Assembly (NCBI RefSeq): GCF_002752675.1
Contig: NZ_CP024608.1
Location: 1-64,000, forward strand
Length of the DNA stretch: 64,000 nucleotides
Reading direction: 5' to 3'
Source of the DNA: Massilia violaceinigra
GTDB taxonomy: Bacteria > Pseudomonadota > Gammaproteobacteria > Burkholderiales > Burkholderiaceae_D
The position numbers were made by a program, and so were the translations under genes. The notes under the pieces were generated by a model that worked only from the letters and a program-made list of their open reading frames with translations, did not search any database and was not told the origin of the DNA. The stretch's first letter is position 1. Each line of letters starts with the position of its first letter. Positions 15,749-24,950 of this stretch are shown here, one piece after another.

Positions 15749-16708
15749 ATGGAAAACAGATCGCACGCCCTGATGACAGGTTTCTTCACGATTGCGCTGC
15801 TGGTGGCCACGGTCCTGGCGGGCATCTGGTTCAACCGCGACCGAGTCGAGCGCGTGCCCTACCAGATCGCCACCATCCAGTCGATCCCGGGCCTCAATCC
15901 CCAGGCGGCGGTGCGCTACCGCGGCCTGGAAGTGGGCAAGGTCGATGCCATCAGCTTCGATACCAAGATCCCCGGCCAGATCCTGATCCACCTGTCGGTC
16001 GATGCGGAAGCGCCAGTCACCAGCACCACCTTCGCCACCCTCGGCTACCAGGGCGTGACCGGAATCGCCTTCATCCAGCTCGACGACGAAAAAACCGGTT
16101 CGCCCCTGATGGCCAGCAGCGAAGAGAAGCTGGCGCGCATTCCGCTGCGTCCGGGCCTGCTCGACCAGCTTGAAAAGCGCGGTCTCGTGATCCTCGACAA
16201 AGCCGAGGAACTGGTCACGCGCCTGGACGCCATGGCGGCGCCGGAAAACCAGAAGATCATCCTCGACGCCTTTGCCAATGTCAGCAAGGCGGCGATTGCC
16301 TACGGCGAGATTCCGGCCAAGCTCGAACCGACCCTGGCGCGCCTGCCGCAACTGACGGCCAAGGCCGACCAGAGCCTGGCCTCGTTCGACACCTTCACCG
16401 CCAGCGCCACCACCATGACGCGCAGCTACACCAAACTGGCCGACGACCTGCAGTCGCCCAACGGCGCCATTGCACGCCTGAACACCACTGTGGACCGGGT
16501 CGGCGGCTCGCTCGAAGCGGTTACCACCGATCTCGAAATGCAAACCCTGCCGCACTTCGTGGCCATGACCGACGAAGCGCGCACCTCGCTGCGCGCCGTG
16601 CGCCGCACCATGAATTCGCTCAACGACCGTCCGCAAAGCCTGCTGTTCGGCGCCGCGCCGCCCACCCCGGGGCCGGGTGAACCAGGTTTTACCGCACCGA
16701 CCAAATGA
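15749..16708 (+). CDS. MCE (MlaD-like) substrate-binding protein
   Basis: 319 residues. One N-terminal membrane anchor (residues 8-26) is followed by an MCE domain (about 40-120; RYRGLEVGKVDAISFD, LGYQGVTGIAFIQL) and then a helical region with two long amphipathic stretches, as in MCE proteins that form hexameric rings or tubes across the periplasm. It begins 3 nt after the ATPase stop and overlaps the next gene by ATGA. It is longer than E. coli MlaD (183 residues), so resemblance to the PqiB/Mce-tube type is possible. Anchored in the inner membrane. Confidence 0.88.
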   Translation: MENRSHALMTGFFTIALLVATVLAGIWFNRDRVERVPYQIATIQSIPGLNPQAAVRYRGLEVGKVDAISFDTKIPGQILIHLSVDAEAPVTSTTFATLGYQGVTGIAFIQLDDEKTGSPLMASSEEKLARIPLRPGLLDQLEKRGLVILDKAEELVTRLDAMAAPENQKIILDAFANVSKAAIAYGEIPAKLEPTLARLPQLTAKADQSLASFDTFTASATTMTRSYTKLADDLQSPNGAIARLNTTVDRVGGSLEAVTTDLEMQTLPHFVAMTDEARTSLRAVRRTMNSLNDRPQSLLFGAAPPTPGPGEPGFTAPTK

Positions 16709-17364
16709 GGACCACCGTGAATCACACCCAGAATCCACGCACGAACGTGACCACCACCGTGCGCCGCCTGCTGCTGGCCGCAAGCACCGGCGCCACCCTC
16801 CTGCTGGCCGGCTGCGCCAGCGAAAAACCGGCCCTGAACACCACCTTCGACTTCGGTCCCGCGACCAATGCCGCCCAGGCCGCGCGCGCGCCGATCGCCG
16901 CCGTCGTGGTGGGCGAAGTGACCGGTTCGGCGGCGCTCGACAGCGAGCGTATGTACTACCGCCTCAATTACAGCGACCCGCTGCAGGCGCGCGCCTACGC
17001 CAACAGCCGCTGGAGCGCCACGCCGCTGCAGATGGTCACCCAGCGTCTGAAGTCGCGCATCGCCCAGTCGGGCGCCAAGGTGCTCAGCGTGAGCGACGCC
17101 TCCGACGGCGTGCCGATCCTGCGCCTGGAAATCGACGACTTCACCCACAACTTCGACAGCCAGGCCCAGAGCCACGGCCAGCTGGTGCTGCGCGCGTCGC
17201 TGTTCCAGGGGCATAAACTGATCGACCAGAAAACCTTCGACCGCAAGAATCCCGCCACCAGCATGGATGCCGGCGGCGGCGCGCGCGCGCTGGCCGGCGC
17301 CACCGACACGGTCGCCGCCGACGTCATCGCCTGGCTCGCCACGCTGCCGCTCAAAAAAGAATGA
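16705..17364 (+). CDS. ABC-type transport auxiliary lipoprotein (PqiC/YmbA-like)
   Basis: 219 residues with a lipoprotein signal ending in LLLAGC (cysteine about 38). The remainder matches the ABC_trans_aux / membrane-integrity lipoprotein family by its pattern (DSERMYYRLNYSDPLQARAY, LRLEIDDFTHNFDS, ARALAGATDTVAADVIAWL). It probably sits in the outer membrane and receives the end of the MCE conduit, as PqiC does for PqiB. The start codon overlaps the MCE stop (ATGA), and its own stop overlaps the start of the VanZ-like gene the same way. Confidence 0.82.
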   Translation: MRTTVNHTQNPRTNVTTTVRRLLLAASTGATLLLAGCASEKPALNTTFDFGPATNAAQAARAPIAAVVVGEVTGSAALDSERMYYRLNYSDPLQARAYANSRWSATPLQMVTQRLKSRIAQSGAKVLSVSDASDGVPILRLEIDDFTHNFDSQAQSHGQLVLRASLFQGHKLIDQKTFDRKNPATSMDAGGGARALAGATDTVAADVIAWLATLPLKKE

Positions 17365-18539
17365 ATGCGCCCGACGCGCCGGGGCCCGGTCCCGTACCCG
17401 CACCGCTGACGGCCGCCGTGCGCGGTTCGCCCGTGGCGCGCGCGTCGCTGCTGGCTTACATGCTGCTGATCGTGTACGCCAGCTGGTTTCCGTTTTCCGG
17501 CTGGCGCGGCAGCGGCCTGTCGCCGCTGATTTTCCTCACCCTGTCCATGCCCCAGTACTGGACCGGCTTCGACGTGATGGTCAACATCATCGGCTACATC
17601 CCGCTCGGGACCCTGCTGGTGCTGGCCATGTACCCGCGCGTGCACGGCGTGTGGGCCGTCCTCGCCGCTGCCATCCTCGGCATCCTGGCATCGGGCACGA
17701 TGGAAGCGGTACAGACCTACCTGCCCAGCCGCGTGCCGTCGAGCCTGGACTTCATCACCAACTCGGCCGGGTCGCTGGTGGGGGCCATCATCGGCGCCCT
17801 CGGCGCGCGCTCGTTCCTGGACCAGAGCCGCCTGTACAAGCTGCGCCAGCGCTGGTTCGCGGCCCACGCCAGCCAGGGCCTGGTGCTGCTGGCCCTGTGG
17901 CCGCTGGCCCAGATCTATCCGCTCGGCTATATGTTCGGCCATGGCCAGCTGCTGCCGATTTTTTCCGAATGGCTGTCGGCCTGGCTCGATACCGACATCG
18001 ACCTGGTCACCATGCTGCGTCCCGGCGCCGCCATGAGCGTGGAACAATACTGGCTGTCGGAAACCATCATCACCGCCTGCGGCATGACCGGCGCCGTCCT
18101 GACCATGCTGTGCCTGCTGCGGCGCGGCGCCCCGCGCCTGTTGCTGATCGGCGCCATGCTGGGCGCGGCGCTGCTGACCAAGACCCTGGCCAGCTCCCTG
18201 CTGTTCAAGCCCGACAATGCGCTGGCCTGGATCACCCCGGGCGCCCAGGGCGGCTTCCTGATCGGCCTGATCATGCTCGCCGGCCTGGCGTTCGCGCCTG
18301 CAAAGGCGCAGCGGCGGCTGGCGGTGGTCACCCTTGTGCTCAGCCTGCTGGTGGTGAACACGATCCCGGTCAATCCCTACTTCAGTGCCACCCTGCAAGG
18401 CTGGGTGCAAGGCAAGTTCCTGAACTTTAATGGCGCAGCGCAATTCCTGTCCTTGCTATGGCCGTTTTTTGCGATCTGGTTCCTGCTGCTGCCCTCGCAT
18501 AAACTCAATCGGCGCGAAGAGCGCGTATCATTGCGCTAG
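17361..18539 (+). CDS. VanZ-like family membrane protein
   Basis: 392 residues with about ten hydrophobic segments. The first half carries the VanZ-like pattern (YASWFPFSGWR, DVMVNIIGYIPLGTLL, TMEAVQTYLPSRVPSSLDFITNSAG). The function of chromosomal VanZ-like proteins is poorly known; envelope-related roles and teicoplanin resistance are reported for the namesake. Its ATG overlaps the lipoprotein stop, so it is co-translated with the lipid-transport genes, which suggests an envelope role. The second half is less conserved. Confidence 0.8.
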   Translation: MNAPDAPGPGPVPAPLTAAVRGSPVARASLLAYMLLIVYASWFPFSGWRGSGLSPLIFLTLSMPQYWTGFDVMVNIIGYIPLGTLLVLAMYPRVHGVWAVLAAAILGILASGTMEAVQTYLPSRVPSSLDFITNSAGSLVGAIIGALGARSFLDQSRLYKLRQRWFAAHASQGLVLLALWPLAQIYPLGYMFGHGQLLPIFSEWLSAWLDTDIDLVTMLRPGAAMSVEQYWLSETIITACGMTGAVLTMLCLLRRGAPRLLLIGAMLGAALLTKTLASSLLFKPDNALAWITPGAQGGFLIGLIMLAGLAFAPAKAQRRLAVVTLVLSLLVVNTIPVNPYFSATLQGWVQGKFLNFNGAAQFLSLLWPFFAIWFLLLPSHKLNRREERVSLR

Positions 18540-18594
18540 CTTTGCGCGTATGCAAATACCGATCACGCAGTACAGGAAAGAAACGGGAACCCCC

Positions 18595-18912
18595 ATGAGC
18601 GATACACCCTACTTCGAGCAGCACGTCTTTATCTGCATGAATGTGCGCGAGGATGGACGCCAGTGCTGCGGCAAGCTCGGCGCCGAAATCGCGCAAAAGC
18701 ACGCCAAGCGCCGCATGAAGGAGCTCGGCCTGAACGGGCACGGCAAGGTGCGCATCAACCAGGCCGGCTGCCTCGACCGCTGCGACGAAGGCCCGGTGCT
18801 GGTGGTCTATCCGCAAGGCACCTGGTACACCTATGTCGACACCAGCGACATCGATGAAATCATCGACTCCCATTTGGTTGGCGGCAAGGTCGTCGACCGC
18901 CTCAAAATCTGA
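18595..18912 (+). CDS. Thioredoxin-like [2Fe-2S] ferredoxin
   Basis: 105 residues. The cysteine pattern C14, C24/C25, C59, C63 fits the thioredoxin-like [2Fe-2S] ferredoxin family (FICMNVREDGRQCCG, NQAGCLDRCDEGPVLVVYP). The start ATG at 18595 has AGGAAAG upstream and agrees with the family start; a longer open frame upstream is not needed. It lies 12 nt ahead of the hydrolase gene, probably co-transcribed. The electron partner is unknown. Confidence 0.88.
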   Translation: MSDTPYFEQHVFICMNVREDGRQCCGKLGAEIAQKHAKRRMKELGLNGHGKVRINQAGCLDRCDEGPVLVVYPQGTWYTYVDTSDIDEIIDSHLVGGKVVDRLKI

Positions 18913-18924
18913 TTACTTGTTTAC

Positions 18925-19590
18925 ATGAACACTGCCACGCATAATCTGCTGAACAAAAACGCTGAAAAATTCACCCTGGCCGGCGGCGCCGGACCGATGG
19001 AATGCCTGCTCGACCTGCCCCCAAGCGCGCCGCGCGGCATCGCCCTGGTAGCCCATCCGCACCCGCTGTACGGCGGCACCATGGACAACAAGGTGGCGCA
19101 AACCCTGGCGCGCACGTTCGTTGCGCTCGGCTACGCGGTGGCGCGCTTTAACTTTCGCGGCGTCGGCGCATCGGCCGGCGTGCACGACGGCGGCGCCGGC
19201 GAGACCGACGACATGGCCCTCATGCTGGCGCACATGGAATCGCAATATCCTGGGCTGCCGCTGGCGCTGTCGGGCTTCTCGTTCGGCACCTTTGTGCAAG
19301 CCCAGCTGCAGCAACGCCTGATCGCCGCGGGGCGCCCGGCCGAGCGCCTGGTGCTGGTCGGCACGGCCGCCGGCAAGTGGCCGATGCCCGATGTGCCGGC
19401 CGACACCATCCTGATCCACGGCGAAGTCGACGACACCATTACCCTGGCCCAGGTGCTGGACTGGGCGCGGCCGCAAGACATTCCGGTCATCGTCATTCCC
19501 GGCGCCGATCATTTCTTCCACCGCAAGCTGGCCCACATCAAGACACTGGTGGTCCAACTGTGGCGGCGTGAGGGTGAAACCCCACTATAA
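18925..19590 (+). CDS. Alpha/beta hydrolase
   Basis: 221 residues of alpha/beta-hydrolase fold, cytosolic. Visible are HPHPLYGGTMDNKVAQ near the N-terminus, FNFRGVGASAG, the nucleophile elbow GFSFGTF, and the catalytic histidine in GADHFFHRK. This short-chain family (often annotated as a predicted hydrolase or thioesterase-like) has no assigned substrate. It follows the ferredoxin gene by 12 nt. A GC palindrome with seven T (near 19593-19607) follows the stop but has a very short stem. Confidence 0.82.
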   Translation: MNTATHNLLNKNAEKFTLAGGAGPMECLLDLPPSAPRGIALVAHPHPLYGGTMDNKVAQTLARTFVALGYAVARFNFRGVGASAGVHDGGAGETDDMALMLAHMESQYPGLPLALSGFSFGTFVQAQLQQRLIAAGRPAERLVLVGTAAGKWPMPDVPADTILIHGEVDDTITLAQVLDWARPQDIPVIVIPGADHFFHRKLAHIKTLVVQLWRREGETPL

Positions 19591-19635
19591 TTGGGCGCCC
19601 TTTTTTTGCACCACCTTTATTGAGTACTTATTCCC

Positions 19636-20781
19636 ATGAGAAAATTTATTGCCGCACTGGCTGCCAGTGTCCTGGCGCTATCGTCCGCCGTTGCGCAAAC
19701 CATGCCCTCGCCGACCATCGCTGCGCGCTCCTGGATGCTGCTCGACGCCACCAGCGGACAGATCATCGCCTCGCACGAGCCCAACGCCCGCATCGAACCG
19801 GCCTCGCTGACCAAGATCATGACGGCCTACCTGACCTTTGCCGCGCTCAAGGAAAAGAAGCTGGCCCTGAACCAGATGATCAACGTCTCGGTCCGGGCCT
19901 GGAAGGTCGATGCCAGCAGTTCCAAGATGTTCATCGACCCGGCCACGCCGGTCTCGGTGGACGACTTGCTGCACGGCTTGATGGTGCAGTCCGGTAACGA
20001 CGCCGCCGTCGCCCTGGCCGAAGCGGTGGCTGGCGACGAAAGCGCCTTCGTGTTCCTGATGAACCGTGAAGCCCAGCGCATGGGCCTGAAAAACACGCGC
20101 TTCGCCAACCCGCACGGCTTGCCGCACCCCGACAACTTTTCCACCGCCCACGACCTGTCGGTCCTGGCCGCGCGCGTGATCGCCGACTACCCCGAGTTCT
20201 ACAAGATCGACTCGGTCAAAAGCTTCACCTACAACAAGATCACCCAGCCGAACCGCAACCGCCTGCTGTGGCTCGACCCGACGGTGGACGGCATGAAGAC
20301 CGGCCATACCGAAGCGGCCGGATTCTGCATGATCGCCTCGGCGCGCCGTCCGAACGGCAACAGCCAGCGCCGCCTGATTTCGGTCGTGCTCGGCACCAAT
20401 TCCGACCAGGCACGTACGCAGGAAAGCCAGAAGCTGCTCAACTGGGGCTTCCAGAACTTCGATACGGTCAAGCTGTATGCCAAGGGCCAGGCGATCCAGA
20501 CGCCGGAAGTGTGGAAAGGATCGGCCAACGTGGTCAAGATCGGCTTCAACCAGGACGTGCTGGTGACGGTGCCGAAAGGTGTCGCGGCCAAGATGAAGCC
20601 TGTACTCGAACGCAACGACCCGCTGGTCGCCCCGCTGCCGCTCAACAGCAAAGTCGGCACCCTGAAGATGATGGTCGATGGCAAGCAGATGCTGGAATTG
20701 CCGGTCGTCGCGCTGGAAGAAGTGCCGCAAGCCTCGATCTTCGGCCGCGCCTGGGACTCGATGCGCCTCTGGCTCAAGTAA
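19636..20781 (+). CDS. D-alanyl-D-alanine carboxypeptidase (PBP5/6 type)
   Basis: 381 residues, a low-molecular-weight penicillin-binding protein trimming peptidoglycan pentapeptides in the periplasm. Signal peptide 1-21. Active-site motifs: S57-LTK60 (SxxK), S119-GN121 (SxN) and KTGHTEAAG. A C-terminal beta domain and an amphipathic end (WDSMRLWLK) serve as the membrane anchor. The usual family length is 370-400. Motifs are intact, so it should be active. The D-amino-acid transaminase/lipB neighbours common in related bacteria are not here. Confidence 0.92.
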   Translation: MRKFIAALAASVLALSSAVAQTMPSPTIAARSWMLLDATSGQIIASHEPNARIEPASLTKIMTAYLTFAALKEKKLALNQMINVSVRAWKVDASSSKMFIDPATPVSVDDLLHGLMVQSGNDAAVALAEAVAGDESAFVFLMNREAQRMGLKNTRFANPHGLPHPDNFSTAHDLSVLAARVIADYPEFYKIDSVKSFTYNKITQPNRNRLLWLDPTVDGMKTGHTEAAGFCMIASARRPNGNSQRRLISVVLGTNSDQARTQESQKLLNWGFQNFDTVKLYAKGQAIQTPEVWKGSANVVKIGFNQDVLVTVPKGVAAKMKPVLERNDPLVAPLPLNSKVGTLKMMVDGKQMLELPVVALEEVPQASIFGRAWDSMRLWLK

Positions 20782-20857
20782 GCCGCAACGTTGCCCAACC
20801 GGGGTCAGACCTCGGTTAGGCAATTGACACGATAGAATTCAAAAGAGAAAGAAACCG

Positions 20858-21784
20858 ATGACCGCAGCCCTGCCCGCCGACCTGTTTTGCCCACGCGTAA
20901 GTACACGCTCCCATGGCCCCGACCTGTCGCGCATCGTCGCCGGCATGTGGCGCATGGGCGAGTGGGGCATGTCGGCCGAGCAGCGCGTCGCTTTCATCGA
21001 GCAGTGCATCGCGCTCGGCGTGACCAGCTTCGACCATGCCGATATCTACGGCAACTATGGCGTCGAAGGCCTGTTCGGCGAAGCCCTGCGCCTGCAGCCT
21101 TCGCTGCGCGACCGTATCGAGCTGGTCAGCAAGTGCGGCATCAAGCTGGTGTCCCCGCAACGCCCGCAGCATGCAATCCAGCATTACGACACCAGCGCCG
21201 CCCACATCGTGGCCTCGGTCGAGCAATCGCTGCGCCAGCTGCATACCGACCGCCTCGACCTGCTGCTGATCCACCGCCCCGATCCGCTCATGGAGTTCGA
21301 CGAGATCGCCGCCGCCTTCGCGGCCCTGCGCCAGGCCGGCAAGGTGCGCCATTTCGGCGTGTCGAATTTTTCGCGCCACCAGTTCGAGTCGCTCAACCGC
21401 CGCATCGAACTGGCGACCAACCAGGTCGAGTTCTCGCCCCTGCACACCACGCCGATGTTCGACGAAACCTTCGACGGCCTGCAAGACCTGGACGTGGCGC
21501 CGATGATCTGGTCGCCGCTGGCCGGCGGACGCCTGTTCGCCAGCAGCGACGACAATGCCGATCACCTGCGCCTGGTCATCAAGGGCATCGCCGATGCGCT
21601 GAACCAGCCATTCGCCAGCGTGGTGTTTGCGTGGATCATGCAGTTGCCATGCCGTCCAGTGCCGCTGACCGGCACCGGACGCATCGAAGCAATCGCCGTG
21701 GCGGTGGCCGGCACCCGCTTCACGCTCAGCCGTGGCGACTGGTTCGCCATCCTGCGCGCCGCGCGCGGTCACGAAGTCGCGTAA
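20858..21784 (+). CDS. Aldo/keto reductase (YdhF-like)
   Basis: 308 residues, a NAD(P)H-dependent oxidoreductase with the (beta/alpha)8 aldo-keto reductase fold. The tetrad is visible: Asp and Tyr in FDHADIYGNYG, Lys in LVSKCGIK and His in LLIHRPD. The SNFSRHQFESL and QVEFSPLHTT blocks match the group of E. coli YdhF. Substrate unknown. It ends 20 nt before a small CsoR/RcnR-type regulator gene, probably in one transcript. Confidence 0.87.
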   Translation: MTAALPADLFCPRVSTRSHGPDLSRIVAGMWRMGEWGMSAEQRVAFIEQCIALGVTSFDHADIYGNYGVEGLFGEALRLQPSLRDRIELVSKCGIKLVSPQRPQHAIQHYDTSAAHIVASVEQSLRQLHTDRLDLLLIHRPDPLMEFDEIAAAFAALRQAGKVRHFGVSNFSRHQFESLNRRIELATNQVEFSPLHTTPMFDETFDGLQDLDVAPMIWSPLAGGRLFASSDDNADHLRLVIKGIADALNQPFASVVFAWIMQLPCRPVPLTGTGRIEAIAVAVAGTRFTLSRGDWFAILRAARGHEVA

Positions 21785-21804
21785 GCCGCCCGGGAGCAAG
21801 GTGT

Positions 21805-22104
21805 ATGTCGGACATCGTCGAGAGCACGGCCCTCACCGCCCTGCAAAAGAAGGATTTGCTGCATCGCCTGGCGCGCATCGAGGGCCAGTTGCGCGGGGTG
21901 CAGAAGCTGATCGCGCTGGCCGCCACGCCGTCCGATTGCGACGCCGTGGCCCAGCAGATGGCGGCGGCGCGCAAGGCGCTGGACCGCTCGTTCGTGCAAC
22001 TGCTCACCAATACCATCCAGACCCAGAGCGCCAACGCGCGCGACCTGGCCGAAGCACAGGCCAGCGCCAGCAAGCTGGCCGCCATGCTCGACAAGTTCGC
22101 CTGA
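21805..22104 (+). CDS. FrmR/RcnR/CsoR-family transcriptional repressor
   Basis: 99 residues, all-helical DUF156 family (HRLARIEGQLRGVQKLI). These tetrameric repressors sense metals or formaldehyde. One cysteine (C45) sits at the conserved position used for metal or formaldehyde. The second CsoR cysteine is absent, which favours the FrmR/RcnR side. GGGAGCAAGG precedes the ATG. It may regulate the aldo/keto reductase upstream, but no operator is obvious. Confidence 0.85.
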   Translation: MSDIVESTALTALQKKDLLHRLARIEGQLRGVQKLIALAATPSDCDAVAQQMAAARKALDRSFVQLLTNTIQTQSANARDLAEAQASASKLAAMLDKFA

Positions 22105-22123
22105 GGCGTTCCCGCCCCCGGTG

Positions 22124-22921
22124 CTAGTCTTCGTACACGGCCGGAGCCGGCACGCCGCGCCAGCCCAGCTGCCACGCGATATTGAGCAGCAGGGTAAAGC
22201 TGATATACAGCACGAAAAACAGCACGAAGAAGCGCGTCTGCAGCCAGGCGAGCAAGGCCACGCCGACGCCGATGACGACGAACAGCAGCATGCTTTTCGG
22301 CTGCTTGGAGCTCGGAAAGCGCACCGTCGAGACCATCAGCGTGCCGACGCCCACCATCAGCAGCATCACCAGATACCCTTGCATGGTGGTGGTCAGCGGC
22401 GCCGGCCAGGCGACCACGACCGCAGCCACGCAGGCCGCGCCGGCCGTGATCGGCATGCCGACGAAGTAGCGCGGATCGGTGCGCCCGACATTGACGTTGA
22501 AGCGCGCCAGCCGCAGCGCGCCGCAGGCCACGAACACGAAACAGGCCAGGCCGCCGGCGCGCAGCAGGGTCGGATGGTCGGCGCCCAGTTGCACGAAGCC
22601 GTAGCAATAGAGCAGCATGGCCGGAGCGCAGCCGAAATTCATGACGTCGGCGATCGAGTCGAGCTGCATGCCGAATTCGGACGAGGTATTGGTGGCGCGC
22701 GCGACAAAGCCGTCGAGCGCGTCGAACACGCCGGCCAGCACCAGCAGGATGGCGGACATGCGGTAGTCCGCGGCAAGGCCGACGTGGGCATTGTCGACCG
22801 ACATGACGATACTGCCGAAGCCGCACGCAATCGATAGCAGCGTGACAAAGCTCGGCAGGGCAAACTTGGCGCGCGCGAGGCGCTGCTGGCGTGTGGGTTT
22901 CAAGTGGTTTCGCAATCGCAT
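22124..22921 (-). CDS. pssA: CDP-diacylglycerol-serine O-phosphatidyltransferase
   Basis: An integral membrane CDP-alcohol phosphatidyltransferase. The catalytic motif DG-x2-AR-x8-G-x3-D-x3-D is complete in DGFVARATNTSSEFGMQLDS plus IAD. It makes phosphatidylserine, the precursor of phosphatidylethanolamine. There are about eight membrane segments. The start is uncertain: the ATG at 22921 (265 residues) has no clear ribosome-binding site, while a TTG at 22981 has GGTGAG six bases upstream and would add 20 atypical residues. It is convergent with the repressor gene. Confidence 0.85.
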   Translation of the reverse strand: MRLRNHLKPTRQQRLARAKFALPSFVTLLSIACGFGSIVMSVDNAHVGLAADYRMSAILLVLAGVFDALDGFVARATNTSSEFGMQLDSIADVMNFGCAPAMLLYCYGFVQLGADHPTLLRAGGLACFVFVACGALRLARFNVNVGRTDPRYFVGMPITAGAACVAAVVVAWPAPLTTTMQGYLVMLLMVGVGTLMVSTVRFPSSKQPKSMLLFVVIGVGVALLAWLQTRFFVLFFVLYISFTLLLNIAWQLGWRGVPAPAVYED

Positions 22922-23053
22922 CGAGGATAGTGTTGGTATTTTACAGCGTCGACCTGCATGCGCCAGATCAAACGGCGGCAAACAAATCTCACCGATTTCT
23001 GAATTCCCCTAGAATCAATTCTCAAGAGATTTTTCCAGTCGGGGGAGAGCAGG

Positions 23054-24001
23054 ATGAACAGAGTGCATCGCTGGAGCACGCTGGCAGCGGGTCTGTCATG
23101 CGCGCTGGCCATGTCCGCCTGCGGCGGCGACGGCGACAATCCCCCCTCGGCCCAGACCAGCGCCTCGGCCGCGCTGGCGCAGGTGCCGGGCGCCCCCCTC
23201 GCCACCAACAATACCGCGGTCGACGGCTTGAACTGGATTAACTTCCGCCGCGCCCAGATCGGCATGCCTGCACTCACGCGCAACGCCGATATCGAGCGCG
23301 CCGCGCAAGGGCACTCCGACTATCAGAAGAGCAACAACAAGGTGACGCACGACCAGACCGCCGGCGCCCCCGGCTATACCGGCGCGCTGCTGCTGGACCG
23401 CCTGACCGGTGCCGGCTATGTGTTCGTACCGAGCAACACCGCCTATGGCGAAGTGATCTCGGCCACCTCCAACGCTTCCGGCTTTTACATGGCGGAAGAA
23501 TTAATCACCGCCATCTACCACCGCTTCGTGATGTTCGAGCCCAAATTCAAGGAAATCGGCACCGGTTCGGCCACCAACGCCGCCGGCTACACCTACTTCA
23601 CCAGCAATTTTGCGGCCAACAATGGCTTCGGTCCCGGCGTGGGACGCGGCAATATCGCGACCTGGCCGGCCGATGGCCAGGCTGGCGTCACGCCTAACTT
23701 TTTCAGCAACTACGAAGAGCCGGACCCGGTCGAGAACCTCAATGAAGTGGGCTACCCGATCAGCGTGCATGCCGACCTCGACGCCACGCTGACGGTGGAC
23801 AGCTTCACCGTACGCCCGCGCGGCGCGGCGCTGCTCAACGTCAAGCTGCTCAAGCTCGGCGTGGACAGCCACACGCCCAAGTCGGCCGCCGCCATCGTCC
23901 CGCTCACGGTGCTGGCGCCGCGGACGGTGTACGACGTCAGTTTCACCGGCACCATCGATGGCTTGCCGATCACGAAAACCTGGTCTTTCACGAGCAAATA
24001 G
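23054..24001 (+). CDS. CAP (SCP/PR1-like) domain lipoprotein
   Basis: 315 residues. A signal peptide ends in a lipobox-like MSAC (C23). The CAP domain covers about 55-190 (LNWINFRRAQIGMPALTRN, AAQGHSDYQ, THDQTAG, YGEVIS, HRFVMFEPKFKEIGTG), and a C-terminal beta domain follows (SFTVRPRGAALLNVKLL). Extracytoplasmic CAP proteins are often of unknown function. GGAGAGCAGG precedes the ATG. It is a single gene divergent from pssA. Confidence 0.85.
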   Translation: MNRVHRWSTLAAGLSCALAMSACGGDGDNPPSAQTSASAALAQVPGAPLATNNTAVDGLNWINFRRAQIGMPALTRNADIERAAQGHSDYQKSNNKVTHDQTAGAPGYTGALLLDRLTGAGYVFVPSNTAYGEVISATSNASGFYMAEELITAIYHRFVMFEPKFKEIGTGSATNAAGYTYFTSNFAANNGFGPGVGRGNIATWPADGQAGVTPNFFSNYEEPDPVENLNEVGYPISVHADLDATLTVDSFTVRPRGAALLNVKLLKLGVDSHTPKSAAAIVPLTVLAPRTVYDVSFTGTIDGLPITKTWSFTSK

Positions 24002-24077
24002 GGCGATGGGACTGCGGTTTTGCCGTTAAAAGTCTGCTATCGTGTAGTTTATTAGATAATGAACAACAACCTAATTC

Positions 24078-24710
24078 ATGCCCCCGAGAGAGAAGCCGTC
24101 CATCCCCATCGAATTGCGCGCCGATGCGACCGCGCGCGCGGTGATCGATATGGCCGACGGCATCGACCGCATCATGGGCAACCGCGATCTGTACGCGCGC
24201 ATGCTCAAGCGCTTTCGCAGCGATTATGCGCACGGGGCGGTGCCGATCGCCGAAGCGCTTGGCGCGGGCGACACCATCCTGGCGCATCGCCGGGCGCATA
24301 CCCTGAAAGGCGCGGCAGGCATGATCGGCGCGCACCGTCTGCACGAGCATGCCAGCAGCCTGGAACTGGCGATCCGCACCGATCCCCTGGCGCAGCAAGT
24401 GGCGCTCAATGCGCTTGCGGGCGCCTTCGACAAGGTCTTGCACCTGCTCGACCAGGTGCTGGCCGGCAGTGCGCCGGACGGCTTCGTGCTCGACATGCCG
24501 CAGCGCCCGCTGATGCAGGACCCGGTGCTGCTGGCGCGGCTGGTGGAATTGCTGATCGACGCCGATGGCGCGGCGGTCGACCTGCTGGACGAATCGGGCG
24601 CGAGCCTGCGCGTGATCCTGGGCGAGCCCAGGCTGGCGCGGGTGACGGCAGCGGTGAATGACTTCGATTTCGAGGGCGCCCTGCGCGCGCTCAGGCAGTC
24701 CGCGCTTTGA
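24078..24710 (+). CDS. Hpt-domain phosphotransfer protein
   Basis: 210 residues, probably cytosolic. An Hpt domain occupies about 25-125, with the phospho-accepting histidine H74 in AHTLKGAAGMIGA. The second half (about 130-210) looks like a degenerate repeat or an unrelated helical domain. Such stand-alone proteins relay phosphate between hybrid kinases and response regulators; no kinase is encoded near by. The start is weak: an alternative ATG at 24059 is out of frame and no strong ribosome-binding site is seen. Confidence 0.75.
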   Translation: MPPREKPSIPIELRADATARAVIDMADGIDRIMGNRDLYARMLKRFRSDYAHGAVPIAEALGAGDTILAHRRAHTLKGAAGMIGAHRLHEHASSLELAIRTDPLAQQVALNALAGAFDKVLHLLDQVLAGSAPDGFVLDMPQRPLMQDPVLLARLVELLIDADGAAVDLLDESGASLRVILGEPRLARVTAAVNDFDFEGALRALRQSAL

Positions 24711-24743
24711 TCGACGGCGATCGCGCGGCATGGCGCGGCCGCG

Positions 24744-24950
24744 TCAGCGGGTGTATTCGGCTTCTTCGTCGAACGAATCGGCGCAGGCCTTGCCGCAGAA
24801 GCGCTTGACGCTGTCGAGCGGCTTTTCACAATACCAGCACGAGCCCTTGGGCGGCAGGGCCTGGCGCGGCCGCACCGGCGCCGACGGCGCGTCGGACGAG
24901 GCGTCGAGCCCCGCCTCCTTTTCCGGCAAACTTTCCTCTATCGTTCCCAC
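24744..24950 (-). CDS. Small zinc-ribbon-like hypothetical protein
   Basis: 68 residues. A C-terminal Cys4 site, C-x2-C-x10-C-x3-C (CWYCEKPLDSVKRFCGKAC), could bind zinc. The N-terminal half is acidic and disordered. I recognise no named family beyond small zinc-ribbon proteins. It is convergent with the Hpt gene. The cysteine spacing and codon use suggest a real gene. Confidence 0.6.
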   Translation of the reverse strand: MGTIEESLPEKEAGLDASSDAPSAPVRPRQALPPKGSCWYCEKPLDSVKRFCGKACADSFDEEAEYTR

